Below are positions 24,776 to 32,920 of a stretch of 64,000 nucleotides of DNA, piece after piece; the first letter of the stretch is position 1, and each line of letters opens with the position of its first letter. The position numbers and the translations under genes are program-made. The stretch is from assembly GCF_902506105.1 (NCBI RefSeq), contig NZ_LR733303.1:1-64000 (forward strand), in the 5' to 3' direction. This stretch comes from Aeromicrobium sp. 9AM (GTDB lineage Bacteria; Actinomycetota; Actinomycetes; Propionibacteriales; Nocardioidaceae). The notes below the pieces were generated by a model. It was given only the letters and a program-made list of their open reading frames with translations. It did not search any database and was not told the DNA's origin.

Positions 24776-25473
24776 GGCGTCACGCCCGGCACGTGCGCCC
24801 GGTCCCCGTCCGTTCGTGGGGGGCTGTCGGGTCCATGGCCCCACGTCTTGCTGACGACCGCGACGAGGGCCAGCACAGCCGCGGCAAGGAGCCACGATGC
24901 GACCACGTCGCTGGCCCAGTGATAGCCCAGGTAGACACGGCTCACGCCGATTCCGAAGGCCAGCAACGCGAGGCTGCACCTGACGGTGATGCGTTGGCGC
25001 CGCGGGTGCAACAGGGGCACGAACAAGAGGACGACCAGCCCGAGGAACACCGCCGAGTTGAGGGCGTGGCCCGAAGGGAAGGAGTACGTCGAGTCGACCG
25101 GGCCCAGCCGTACGCCCGCGCCTGGGCGGTCCCGTGCGACCAACAGCTTGACCCCAACCGTGAGCGATGCGGACACCGCCATGGCGACGGCGGCGCACAT
25201 CGCCAGGAACGGACCTCTGCGTTCGAGCAGGACGATGACCAGCAGCAGCGCCAGAGCGCTGACGACCACTTCACTGCCGACCAGCGTCAGGAGCCTCGCA
25301 GCGTGAGTCAGCATCCCTGATCGGGCGTTCACCGCATCCGTCGCCAGCTGGGTGTCGAGGCGCGCCGGCGCTCCGTCATGCTCACGGGCCGAGTCCGCGA
25401 GCGCGAGCACGCCGACGACCGAGCCGGCGAACACGGTCGCGGCCTGGGCAGCGAGTCTGACTGGTGCACTCAT
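24772..25473 (-). CDS. PAP2-family lipid phosphatase
   Basis: 233 residues from ATG 25473, chosen because GTGAGG stands 6 nt upstream; a GTG at 25485 would add four residues. Six membrane helices with the three PAP2 motifs: KLLVARDRP, YSFPSGHALNS (catalytic His) and SRVYLGYHWASDV (second His and Asp). Such enzymes dephosphorylate undecaprenyl pyrophosphate or other lipid phosphates on the outer face of the membrane. It is coupled to the DedA gene and lies between the two COG4705-like genes. The C-terminal tail is polar. Confidence 0.9.
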   Translation of the reverse strand: MSAPVRLAAQAATVFAGSVVGVLALADSAREHDGAPARLDTQLATDAVNARSGMLTHAARLLTLVGSEVVVSALALLLVIVLLERRGPFLAMCAAVAMAVSASLTVGVKLLVARDRPGAGVRLGPVDSTYSFPSGHALNSAVFLGLVVLLFVPLLHPRRQRITVRCSLALLAFGIGVSRVYLGYHWASDVVASWLLAAAVLALVAVVSKTWGHGPDSPPRTDGDRAHVPGVTP

Positions 25474-25542
25474 GGGGAGCCTCACGATGAAGGGCCCCGC
25501 CCGACCGTCGGGGGTCAGTCTGGGCGGGGCCGGCTTGGATGG

Positions 25543-26373
25543 TCAGACCGGCGCGGGCGCCAGCACGCGGTCTTCGTGCCTGGCCTTGACGGTGAACCAG
25601 AGGACACACGCGACGATGATCGCGATGAACAGCGCGCTGGTGCCGTTCGTGCCCAGGCCCAGACCGCCGTCCTTGGTGGGGGCCGTCAGGAAGTCACCCA
25701 TCGAAGCGCCGAACGGCCGGGTGACGATGTACGCCGCCCAGAACGCGAGCACGGCGTCGGCCTTGAAGCCGTAGTAGATCGCGGTGATCGCGGCAATGAC
25801 CCCGCCGAAGATGAGTGCGGAGGGGAAGTATCCGACGGCCAGCTTCTCGGCGACCAGGTCGCCGGCGGACGTGCCCAGTGCGAACGTGAACAGGATCGCG
25901 AGCCAGTAGAAGGCCTCGCGTCGGCGCGTCACGATCGTGTGGATCGAGAGCGTTCGCTCGCTGCGGTACCAGGCCACGAACGAGACGACGAGCCCGGCGC
26001 CGAAGATCGCCGTGGTGGTCCAGAGACTGACGCCGAGGTTGTCGACGAGGTTGTCGGAGAACAACGTGCCGACGACGCTGATCAGCACGACGGCGAGCCA
26101 GTAGATCGCCGGGATGTATCGCCGGACGGTGAACTGCACGATGAGCACGATCGCGAGCAGGAGGGCCATGATCGCGGTCGTGGCTGAGAGGCCGAGGCCG
26201 ACATTCTCGTTGAGGTAGTCGGCTGCGGTCTCGCCGACGGTGGTGGAGAGAATCTTGACCACCCAGAACAAGATCGTGACCTCGGGGACCTTGTTCAGCA
26301 GGGTCCGGGTCCAGGCTCCGCGGTCGAGATGGCTCGCCTCACGGCTGGACGTGGGTTCAGGTGAATGAGTCAT
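25543..26373 (-). CDS. COG4705-like multi-pass membrane protein, paralogue 2
   Basis: 276 residues from ATG 26373, with AAGGTGGG just upstream. It shares with paralogue 1 the stretches KVPEVTILFWVVKILSTTVGE, RRREAFYWLAILFTFALGTSAGD and FWAAYIVTRPFGASMGD, so they arose by duplication. About seven membrane helices follow a polar N-terminus of 25 residues. It is in line with the histidine kinase gene, 49 nt downstream of it, and may be part of that operon. Function unknown. Confidence 0.75.
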   Translation of the reverse strand: MTHSPEPTSSREASHLDRGAWTRTLLNKVPEVTILFWVVKILSTTVGETAADYLNENVGLGLSATTAIMALLLAIVLIVQFTVRRYIPAIYWLAVVLISVVGTLFSDNLVDNLGVSLWTTTAIFGAGLVVSFVAWYRSERTLSIHTIVTRRREAFYWLAILFTFALGTSAGDLVAEKLAVGYFPSALIFGGVIAAITAIYYGFKADAVLAFWAAYIVTRPFGASMGDFLTAPTKDGGLGLGTNGTSALFIAIIVACVLWFTVKARHEDRVLAPAPV

Positions 26374-26422
26374 GCGCCCACCTTGTGGCCAGCCACCTGC
26401 CACGAACCTGACTGGCGAGAGC

Positions 26423-27736
26423 CTAGGTGCGCGGCAAGGTGAGCGTGAAGCTCGTGGGCCGATCTGCCGAGGTGATCCGCACGTCGCCACCCAGCGTGCG
26501 GGCGACGCGCCGGGACAGGGCCAGTCCCAGTCCTGCGCCGTGGGACTCGCTGCCCCGCGCGCCGGAGCGGAAGACCGACTCGGGGTCGTCCATCGTGACC
26601 CCGTCGCCATCGTCGCTGACGGTGATCTCGACCATGCGTTCGTGGGCGACTGCACGGAACCCGACGGACGTACGCGCGTGCGCGAACGCGTTGTCGACGA
26701 TGGGTGCCAGCGCGCGGATCGCCAGCTCGGTCGGCACCGACATCTCCACGCCGTCGAGGCGGTCGCGCGAGATCGTCAGTCCGGGTCTGTCCGGGCGATG
26801 GTCGAGCACGGCGTCGACGAGGTCGGTCGCAGTCGTGCGGCTGTCGAGTCGGGCGTCGTTGCGGGCGATCGCGAGCAGCGAGGTGATCGTCGTGCTCATG
26901 CGGTCGACCAGCTCCACGACCCGGACGAGCCGCTCGGCGACGTCCGGGCTCGGCGAGGTCATCATGGTGAGCTCCGCCTCGCCGCGGATCGCGGTCAACG
27001 GGGTCCGGAGCTCGTGAGCCAGCTCGGATGTCAGCTGCTGCTCGCTGCGCAGTGCGCCGGCGACGCGGTCCAGGAGCACGTTGAGGGTTCGGCCGAGGCG
27101 GCCGAACTCGTCATCCGCCGCTGTGGTGTCGAATCGTGACTCGAGGTCGTGCTCGCTCCAGTCCCGGGCCTGGGCCGCCATCGACTCCACCGGACCGAGA
27201 GTGCGCTTGACGGTCCACGCGGCGATGGCCGCCGAGCCGCCTGTCACGGTCACCGCGAGCGCGAGCAGACCCAACAAGGTGAGGTTGCGGGTCGACTCGT
27301 AGGGCTCGAGCGGAGCCTCGACGACCACCACCGCCTCGACCCTTCCGTCACGACGTACGGGAGCGGCGAGGAACGAACGCTCATCCCGGTCCAACCGGGT
27401 CTCCTTGCGTACGTCGGACAGTGAGTTCGCTGTCGACGTGAGCCTCTGACCCACCCGGGGGCCTTCGACGAGGGTGCCGTCGACGGCGTAGATCCACGTG
27501 GTGTCATCGATCGTGTCGTTGGGAGTCTCCAGCGCGGTCAGCCCGCCGTCGGCGCCGACCTTGACGGTCGACGAGACGGCGGTGAGCTGATCGCGCAACC
27601 GGGCCTCGATGTTCTTGTTCGTCAAGGCCGACAGGACCAGCATGACGGTCACGACCATGGCGGCCATGGCGACTGCCGTGACGATCAGCGTCGTCCAGAC
27701 GATTCGGGAGATGAGCGTGCGCTGCGCGAACCTCAT
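26423..27736 (-). CDS. Two-component sensor histidine kinase
   Basis: 437 residues. Two membrane helices (about residues 12-36 and 150-175) enclose an extracellular sensor of about 110 residues, followed by HAMP (about 175-230), the phosphoacceptor helix SELAHELRTPLTAIRGEAE (His about 242) and the ATPase domain with N box IVDNAFAHA, G1 DDGDGV and G2 GAGLGLAL. The start overlaps the regulator's stop by 4 nt, so the two are coupled. The signal is unknown; the downstream membrane genes are its most likely targets. Confidence 0.92.
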   Translation of the reverse strand: MRFAQRTLISRIVWTTLIVTAVAMAAMVVTVMLVLSALTNKNIEARLRDQLTAVSSTVKVGADGGLTALETPNDTIDDTTWIYAVDGTLVEGPRVGQRLTSTANSLSDVRKETRLDRDERSFLAAPVRRDGRVEAVVVVEAPLEPYESTRNLTLLGLLALAVTVTGGSAAIAAWTVKRTLGPVESMAAQARDWSEHDLESRFDTTAADDEFGRLGRTLNVLLDRVAGALRSEQQLTSELAHELRTPLTAIRGEAELTMMTSPSPDVAERLVRVVELVDRMSTTITSLLAIARNDARLDSRTTATDLVDAVLDHRPDRPGLTISRDRLDGVEMSVPTELAIRALAPIVDNAFAHARTSVGFRAVAHERMVEITVSDDGDGVTMDDPESVFRSGARGSESHGAGLGLALSRRVARTLGGDVRITSADRPTSFTLTLPRT

Positions 27737-28395
27737 CGGAGGGTGAACCCCACTCCGCGGACCGTCGTCAGCTCGACCGGCGAGTCAATCGACGCGAGCT
27801 TGACGCGAAGGCGTCGCACGTACGAGTCGATCGTGTTCTCGTTGACGATGGCGCCGTCCGGCCACGCCGCGGCCACGGCCGCTCGCCGGCGCGTGACCGC
27901 GCCGGGCTCGGCGGCGATCGCCGCCAACAGCCGGAACTCCGTCGGGGTCAAGGTGGCCTCGCGGCCATCGGCGGCGACCGAGAGCCGGTCGGGATGGAGA
28001 CTCAGGCCGCTGATCGACACGGGTTCGGGCCGGCTGCGTCGACGCAGTGCGTCAACGCGCACGAGGACCTCCGAGATCGCGAAGGGCTTGACGACGTAGT
28101 CGTCTCCGCCGGCGTGGAATCCGGCGACCCGGTCATGGACGGCATCCAACGCCGTGAGGAACAGGACGGGGGCGTGCTGCCCGCCGGCCCTCAACGCCTG
28201 GCAGACATCGCGGCCGTCGGCGTCGGGCAAACCGACATCGAGGATCAACACCTCGACCCCGCTTCGTACGCCGAGGTTGTCCACCGCCTCCCGCCCGTTG
28301 CGCGCGATCACGACGTCGTGCCCGTGCATCTTGAGCGCATCGGTGAGGACGCGGCGAACGCCCGGATCGTCCTCGCAGATGCCGACCACTGTCAT
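27733..28395 (-). CDS. OmpR-family response regulator
   Basis: 220 residues from ATG 28395, chosen because the receiver domain begins directly (MTVVGICEDD); an upstream ATG at 28413 is possible. Receiver domain: acidic pair EDD, phosphoacceptor Asp in LILDVGLPDADG, Thr in LFLTALD, Lys in YVVKPFA. DNA-binding winged helix at the C-terminus (LTPTEFRLLAAIAAEPG, then VRRLRVKLASID and TVRGVGFTLR). Pairs with the kinase downstream. The short gap to the divergent glycosyltransferase operon (91 nt) makes that operon a plausible target. Confidence 0.92.
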   Translation of the reverse strand: MTVVGICEDDPGVRRVLTDALKMHGHDVVIARNGREAVDNLGVRSGVEVLILDVGLPDADGRDVCQALRAGGQHAPVLFLTALDAVHDRVAGFHAGGDDYVVKPFAISEVLVRVDALRRRSRPEPVSISGLSLHPDRLSVAADGREATLTPTEFRLLAAIAAEPGAVTRRRAAVAAAWPDGAIVNENTIDSYVRRLRVKLASIDSPVELTTVRGVGFTLR

Positions 28396-28486
28396 CTCGC
28401 CATCGTGCACCATGGCATCCAACGATCCGGCACGGTTTGCCGACGTGGTCAGGTCGCGTGCAGGTTCGAGCGAGCAGTCTGGCCGC

Positions 28487-30037
28487 ATGACAGCCATGGC
28501 TCCCTTGGCTCACCGGACGCCGGTTGCCCGAGTCGCCGGTCTCCCCGCCTGGACGATCGGCGCCGCAGCCGCCGGTGCGGCGGCTGCCCGGCTACCGTTC
28601 CTCGGGCACGCCCCGAGCCCGGACGAAGGCGGGTTCCTGGTCGTCGCTGGTCAGTGGCATGGCGGCGGCACCTCGTTGTACGGCAACTACTGGGTCGATC
28701 GCCCACCGCTGCTCATCACGATCTTCCGGTTCGCCTCGGAGCTCGGAGGGCTCGTCACCCTGCGGCTCATCGGATGTGTGGCGGTGGCGCTCGTGGTCCT
28801 CGGTGTGGCCCGCGCAGCCTGCATGATCAGCGGCCCGGTCGCCGGTCGGTGGGCGGCGCTCACGGCCGCGGGGCTGACCCTCAGTCCGCTTCTGGGCGGG
28901 TACGAGGTCAATGGCGAGCTGCTGGCGGCCCCGTTCATCCTCGGCGGCGTCATCTGCGTGATGTCAGCCCTCCGAACGCCTGGACATCACGACGCCGTCG
29001 TGCGGTCGGCCATGGCGGGCGGTCTGGCGATGTCGGCCTTGCTGGTCAAGCAGAACCTGGCGGATGCCGCCGTCTTCGGGCTTGTGGCCTTGGTTGTTGC
29101 GGTCTGGCGCGGCGAGCTGAGCCGTCAGCGCTTCTGGGCGCTGGCTGCCGGTGCCGTGGCCGGCGCTGCGGTGGTGCTCTCCGTGGTCGCAGTCTGGACC
29201 GTCGTGCATGGGACCTCGCTCGTCGGCGTCTTCGATGCGATGTATCCGTTCCGGGTCCGCGCCGCCGCCGTACAGGCGGCGGGTGGGCGTGAGCACTCAT
29301 CGGCCCGACTGCACGGACTCGTCGCCGCAGCTGTGGTCTGCGGGCTGGGATTCCTCGTGCTCGCGCTGGTCCGCCACGTGATGTCTCGGCGCCGACACGA
29401 CACGGCCTTCGTCGCCCTTGTGGCGATGACGGTCTTCGCCGGTGCATCAGTCCTGCTCGGCGGCAACTACTGGCATCACTACCTCGTCGAGATGGTCGCT
29501 CCGCTCTCGATCTCCGCAGGTGTCCTGGCATCGCGACGCAGCTTCGCTGCCCGGGCAGTCACCGCGTACGTCGTGTTGGCGGCGTCTGTGGCTTGGGGTG
29601 TGAGCCTGGCCCAGCCACAGGGGACCGACGCGCAGGCCGTAGGCCAAGCCATCGCGGCGTCGTCGCAACCGGGTGACTCGATCGTGACGGCGTGGGGCAA
29701 CGCCAACCTGACCTACGCGACGGGGCTGCCGTCACCGTACGTCCAGCTGTGGAGTCTGCCGGTGAAGACGATCGACCCCCAGCTGGCCGAGCTGGACGGG
29801 GTGCTCAGCGGGCCGCAGGCCCCGACGTGGTTCGTGATTCGCAAGCACGTCCGTTCCTGGGGCCTCGACACCGCACGCACGAGCTCGATCCTTGGCCAGG
29901 ACTATCACGCTGTCGGCCGTATGTGTGACCACGCGATCTTCCTGCGGAACGGCGTCGACCGGCCCGCGCCGCGTGTCGTCGGCGACTGCCGCGGCACCTC
30001 CACGCTGCTGAACACCATGAAGGAGCTGGCCCAGTGA
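28487..30037 (+). CDS. GT-C-type membrane glycosyltransferase
   Basis: 516 residues from ATG 28487, with about eleven membrane helices. The first external loop has an acidic motif, HAPSPDEGGFLVV, and YGNYWVDRPPLL, as in ArnT/PMT-type enzymes (GT39/GT83) that use polyprenyl-phosphate sugars. A soluble domain of about 130 residues closes the protein (from AQPQGTDAQAVGQAIAASS). It would transfer a sugar to an acceptor on the outer face. It is the first gene of an operon with the polyprenyl-phosphate sugar synthase and GtrA genes that would supply its donor. Acceptor unknown. Confidence 0.82.
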   Translation: MTAMAPLAHRTPVARVAGLPAWTIGAAAAGAAAARLPFLGHAPSPDEGGFLVVAGQWHGGGTSLYGNYWVDRPPLLITIFRFASELGGLVTLRLIGCVAVALVVLGVARAACMISGPVAGRWAALTAAGLTLSPLLGGYEVNGELLAAPFILGGVICVMSALRTPGHHDAVVRSAMAGGLAMSALLVKQNLADAAVFGLVALVVAVWRGELSRQRFWALAAGAVAGAAVVLSVVAVWTVVHGTSLVGVFDAMYPFRVRAAAVQAAGGREHSSARLHGLVAAAVVCGLGFLVLALVRHVMSRRRHDTAFVALVAMTVFAGASVLLGGNYWHHYLVEMVAPLSISAGVLASRRSFAARAVTAYVVLAASVAWGVSLAQPQGTDAQAVGQAIAASSQPGDSIVTAWGNANLTYATGLPSPYVQLWSLPVKTIDPQLAELDGVLSGPQAPTWFVIRKHVRSWGLDTARTSSILGQDYHAVGRMCDHAIFLRNGVDRPAPRVVGDCRGTSTLLNTMKELAQ

Positions 30038-30795
30038 CCACGATCGTCGTCATCCCCACATACAACGAGGCCCTGGGTGTCAGGACCGTGCTCGACGAGG
30101 TTCTCCGAAGTGTCCCGGACGCCGACATCCTCGTCGTCGACGACAACAGCCCCGACGGCACGGGCGCCCTGGTTGAGGCCCATCCCGCGTACCTGACTCG
30201 GCTCCTCCTCCTGACCCGTTCCGAGAAGGACGGTCTCGGAGCTGCCTACCGTGCCGGCTTCACATGGGCCTTGGCTCGGGACTACGACGTCATCGTCCAG
30301 ATGGATGCGGACCTGTCCCATCCGCCCGCGAAGATCCCTGAGCTCGTCGCCGCTCTCGGGCAGGCCGACGTCGCGATCGGCTCGCGCTACGTCCGGGGCG
30401 GCGGTGTGGACAACTGGACCTGGCGGCGGCGCGTCATCTCCCGTGTCGGCAATGCGTACGTCCGTGTGGTCCTGGGGCTGCGCGTTCGGGATGCCACGGC
30501 TGGGTTCCGGGCTTTCCGCCGGGACTCACTGCTCCGGCTCGGTGTGCTGGAGTCCCAGTCGAACGGCTACGCGTTCCAGATCGAGAACACCTGGCGTGCC
30601 AGCCGTATGGGCCTGACCACGACCGAGGTGCCCATCACCTTCACGGACCGGACGGTGGGGGAGTCCAAGATGTCGACGGCGATCATCCGGGAGGCCGTCC
30701 TCCGCGTGCTGGCGTGGCGATGGCACGAGATCCGAGACCGCCGACCTGCCACAGCGACGACCCCGATGAGGCGGACCAGCGATGCCCGCTCCTAG
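30034..30795 (+). CDS. Polyprenol-phosphate mannosyltransferase-like (GT2)
   Basis: 253 residues from GTG 30034, overlapping the previous stop by 4 nt. GT2 fold of the DPM1/Ppm1 type: IPTYNEALGVRTVLDEV at the N-terminus, the nucleotide-binding VDDNSPDGTG, the metal-binding QMDADLSHPP (about residues 88-97), GSRYVRGGGVDNW and the late GYAFQIE. It lacks C-terminal membrane helices, as in the soluble DPM1 form. It makes polyprenyl-phosphate mannose (or a similar hexose) from a nucleotide sugar at the cytoplasmic face, the donor for the GT-C enzyme encoded just before it. Confidence 0.88.
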   Translation: MTTIVVIPTYNEALGVRTVLDEVLRSVPDADILVVDDNSPDGTGALVEAHPAYLTRLLLLTRSEKDGLGAAYRAGFTWALARDYDVIVQMDADLSHPPAKIPELVAALGQADVAIGSRYVRGGGVDNWTWRRRVISRVGNAYVRVVLGLRVRDATAGFRAFRRDSLLRLGVLESQSNGYAFQIENTWRASRMGLTTTEVPITFTDRTVGESKMSTAIIREAVLRVLAWRWHEIRDRRPATATTPMRRTSDARS

Positions 30796-31246
30796 TCGCC
30801 TGCTCGCACGACTGGCGAGTCCCGAGGTCGTCAGCTTTCTCACCGTGGGCGGCGTCGGGTACGTCGTCGACGTCACCGCCTTCAACTACCTCCGGTCCGC
30901 GCCGATCCTGATCGGGCTGGACCCGACCGTGGCCAAGGCCATCGCCGTGGGGCTCGCGATGGTCGTCACCTATCTCGGCAACCGGGCCGTGACGTGGCGT
31001 GGCGAGAGCGGTCGTGATCGTCGTCGCGAGGTCGCGCTGTTCATCGTCTTCAATCTCATCGGGCTCGGCTTCTCCATCGTCACTCTTGCGATCTCGCACG
31101 ACCTGTTGGGACTCACGAGCAGGTTGGCGGACAACATCTCGGCCAACGTCATCGGCCTCGCCCTCGGCACGGCTTTCCGATACTGGTCCTACAAGCGGTT
31201 CGTGTTCGCACCAACACAGATCCTTCAGACAGACGGTCACTTCTGA
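30782..31246 (+). CDS. GtrA-family membrane protein
   Basis: 154 residues with four membrane helices, starting at ATG 30782, 14 nt inside the synthase gene. Family features: FLTVGGVGYVVDVTAFNYL at the N-terminus, YLGNRAVTWRGES between helices 2 and 3, and RYWSYKRFVFA at the end. GtrA proteins are thought to help move polyprenyl-phosphate sugars across the membrane. Together with the previous two genes it completes a make, flip and transfer set. Last gene of the operon. Confidence 0.9.
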   Translation: MPAPSRLLARLASPEVVSFLTVGGVGYVVDVTAFNYLRSAPILIGLDPTVAKAIAVGLAMVVTYLGNRAVTWRGESGRDRRREVALFIVFNLIGLGFSIVTLAISHDLLGLTSRLADNISANVIGLALGTAFRYWSYKRFVFAPTQILQTDGHF

Positions 31247-31300
31247 GCCCAGATTGGTGTGACCTTTGTTACGCTCATCCGGGGCTGAGCCGAAAGAGGA

Positions 31301-32230
31301 GTGCCGAGGGTGGGAACGATGTCGCTGCCTGCTCCTCCGGAGCAGGAGCCCGAGTACGGCCACGACGCGCTGGTGGTGTGCGACAACCTCGTGCGGATCT
31401 ATCAGACCGAGAGCGTCGAGGTGCAGGCGCTGCAGGGTCTCGACCTGCTGGTTCACGACGGTGAGATGGTGGCGATCGTCGGCGCCTCCGGCTCCGGCAA
31501 GTCGACACTGCTGCAGGTGCTCGCCGGTGTCGACGCACCCACAGCGGGCCGGGCGCGCGTGGCCGGACATGACCTGCTCGCACTGTCGCGCAGTGAGCGG
31601 GTCGACTACCGGCGTCGCGTCGTCGGGTTCGTGCGCCAGCAGACTGCCCGCAACCTCGTGCCCTACCTGACGGCGAGCGAGGTCGTCGACCTCCCGATGA
31701 GCATCGCCGGACGCCCTCGCGCCGACCGGCGGCGTCGTACGTCCGAGCTGCTTGAGGCCGTCGGGGTCGCGCACTGTGCCGATCGCCGGCCCGACCAGAT
31801 GTCCGGCGGCGAGCAGCAACGCGTCGCGATCTGCGTGGCGCTCGCCAACGAGCCCCGCGTCCTGCTGGCTGACGAACCGACCGGTGAGCTCGACAGCGAG
31901 ACGGCGCAGGAGGTCTTCGCGGCACTGCGCACCGCCAACCGTGATCTCGGCGCCACGGTCGTGATCGTGACCCACGACAACGCCGTCAGCGGCCAGGTGG
32001 CCCGCACCATCGCGATCCGCGACGGGCGTACGAGCAGCGAGGTGCTGCGCAGCCATGACGACCTTGCCGCTGGTGGGCACGCACTGGGCGAGGAGTATGC
32101 CGTGATGGATCGCGCCGGCCGGGTGCAGGTGCCGCGCGAGTTCCGCGAGGCCCTCGCCCTGACGCGCCGGGTCCGGCTCGCGCTGGAGAACGACCACGTC
32201 GAGATCCGCTCGGACGGGGAGGCCCGGTGA
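31301..32230 (+). CDS. ABC transporter ATP-binding protein (MacB/LolD type)
   Basis: 309 residues from GTG 31301 (ATG 31319 possible), preceded by AAAGAGG. Walker A GASGSGKSTLL, Q-loop FVRQQ, signature MSGGEQQRVAI, Walker B VLLADEPTGEL and the switch His in VIVTHDN are all present. Compared with the usual 230 residues it carries an extra C-terminal tail of about 70 residues beginning near AVMDRAGRVQVPREF. It overlaps the second ATPase gene by 4 nt and belongs with the two FtsX-type permeases downstream. Confidence 0.92.
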   Translation: MPRVGTMSLPAPPEQEPEYGHDALVVCDNLVRIYQTESVEVQALQGLDLLVHDGEMVAIVGASGSGKSTLLQVLAGVDAPTAGRARVAGHDLLALSRSERVDYRRRVVGFVRQQTARNLVPYLTASEVVDLPMSIAGRPRADRRRRTSELLEAVGVAHCADRRPDQMSGGEQQRVAICVALANEPRVLLADEPTGELDSETAQEVFAALRTANRDLGATVVIVTHDNAVSGQVARTIAIRDGRTSSEVLRSHDDLAAGGHALGEEYAVMDRAGRVQVPREFREALALTRRVRLALENDHVEIRSDGEAR

Positions 32231-32901
32231 CCGAGCCCATGGTGGCCGCCCGTGGTCTGACGCGGACGTACGGGTCCGGCCCGGGCACGGTTCACGCCCT
32301 CAAGGACGCGTCGTTCGACGTCGCGGCGGGGGAGATGGTGGCGCTGGTCGGCCGCTCCGGGTCCGGCAAGACGACGTTGCTCAACCTGCTGGGCGGACTC
32401 GACCGGCCCGACAGCGGGACCGTCCGGGTCGACGGCACCGAGGTCACCGGACTCGACGACGAGGGGTTGAGCCGGCTGCGGCGCGACTCGGTGTCGTACA
32501 TCTTCCAGACCTTCGGCCTGGTGCCGGCGCTGACCGCTGCTGAGAACGTCGGCGTGCCGCTGCGGCTGCGTCGTACGCCGGCAGGCGAGCGCGAGAAGCG
32601 GGTCGCCCTGCTGCTCGACCTGGTGGGACTCCGCGAGCACGGTGCCCAGCGCCCCGGCGAGCTCTCGGGCGGTCAGCAGCAGCGAGTGGCGATCGCCCGC
32701 GCGCTGGCTGGATCACCTCGACTGCTCGTCGCGGACGAGCCGACCGGTCAGCTCGACGCCGAGACCGGCCTCGCCGTGATGGGACTGCTGCGCGGGCTCG
32801 TCGAGTCGGAGGGCGTCACCGCCGTGGTCTCCACCCACGATCCGGTGATGATGGCGCTGGCGGACCGAGTCCTCACGATCTCCGACGGTCGCCTGGGATG
32901 A
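32227..32901 (+). CDS. ABC transporter ATP-binding protein, second copy
   Basis: 224 residues from GTG 32227, overlapping the previous stop. Walker A GRSGSGKTTLL, signature LSGGQQQRVAI, Walker B LLVADEPTGQL and switch His VVSTHDP are intact. It is the standard length for the MacB/LolD group, which power FtsX-type permeases working as mechanical transducers or lipid/peptide exporters. Two different ATPases next to two different permeases suggest a four-part transporter or two half-systems. The first permease begins 19 nt downstream. Confidence 0.92.
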   Translation: MTEPMVAARGLTRTYGSGPGTVHALKDASFDVAAGEMVALVGRSGSGKTTLLNLLGGLDRPDSGTVRVDGTEVTGLDDEGLSRLRRDSVSYIFQTFGLVPALTAAENVGVPLRLRRTPAGEREKRVALLLDLVGLREHGAQRPGELSGGQQQRVAIARALAGSPRLLVADEPTGQLDAETGLAVMGLLRGLVESEGVTAVVSTHDPVMMALADRVLTISDGRLG

Positions 32902-32920
32902 CGGCGCGGACCGCCCCGCC

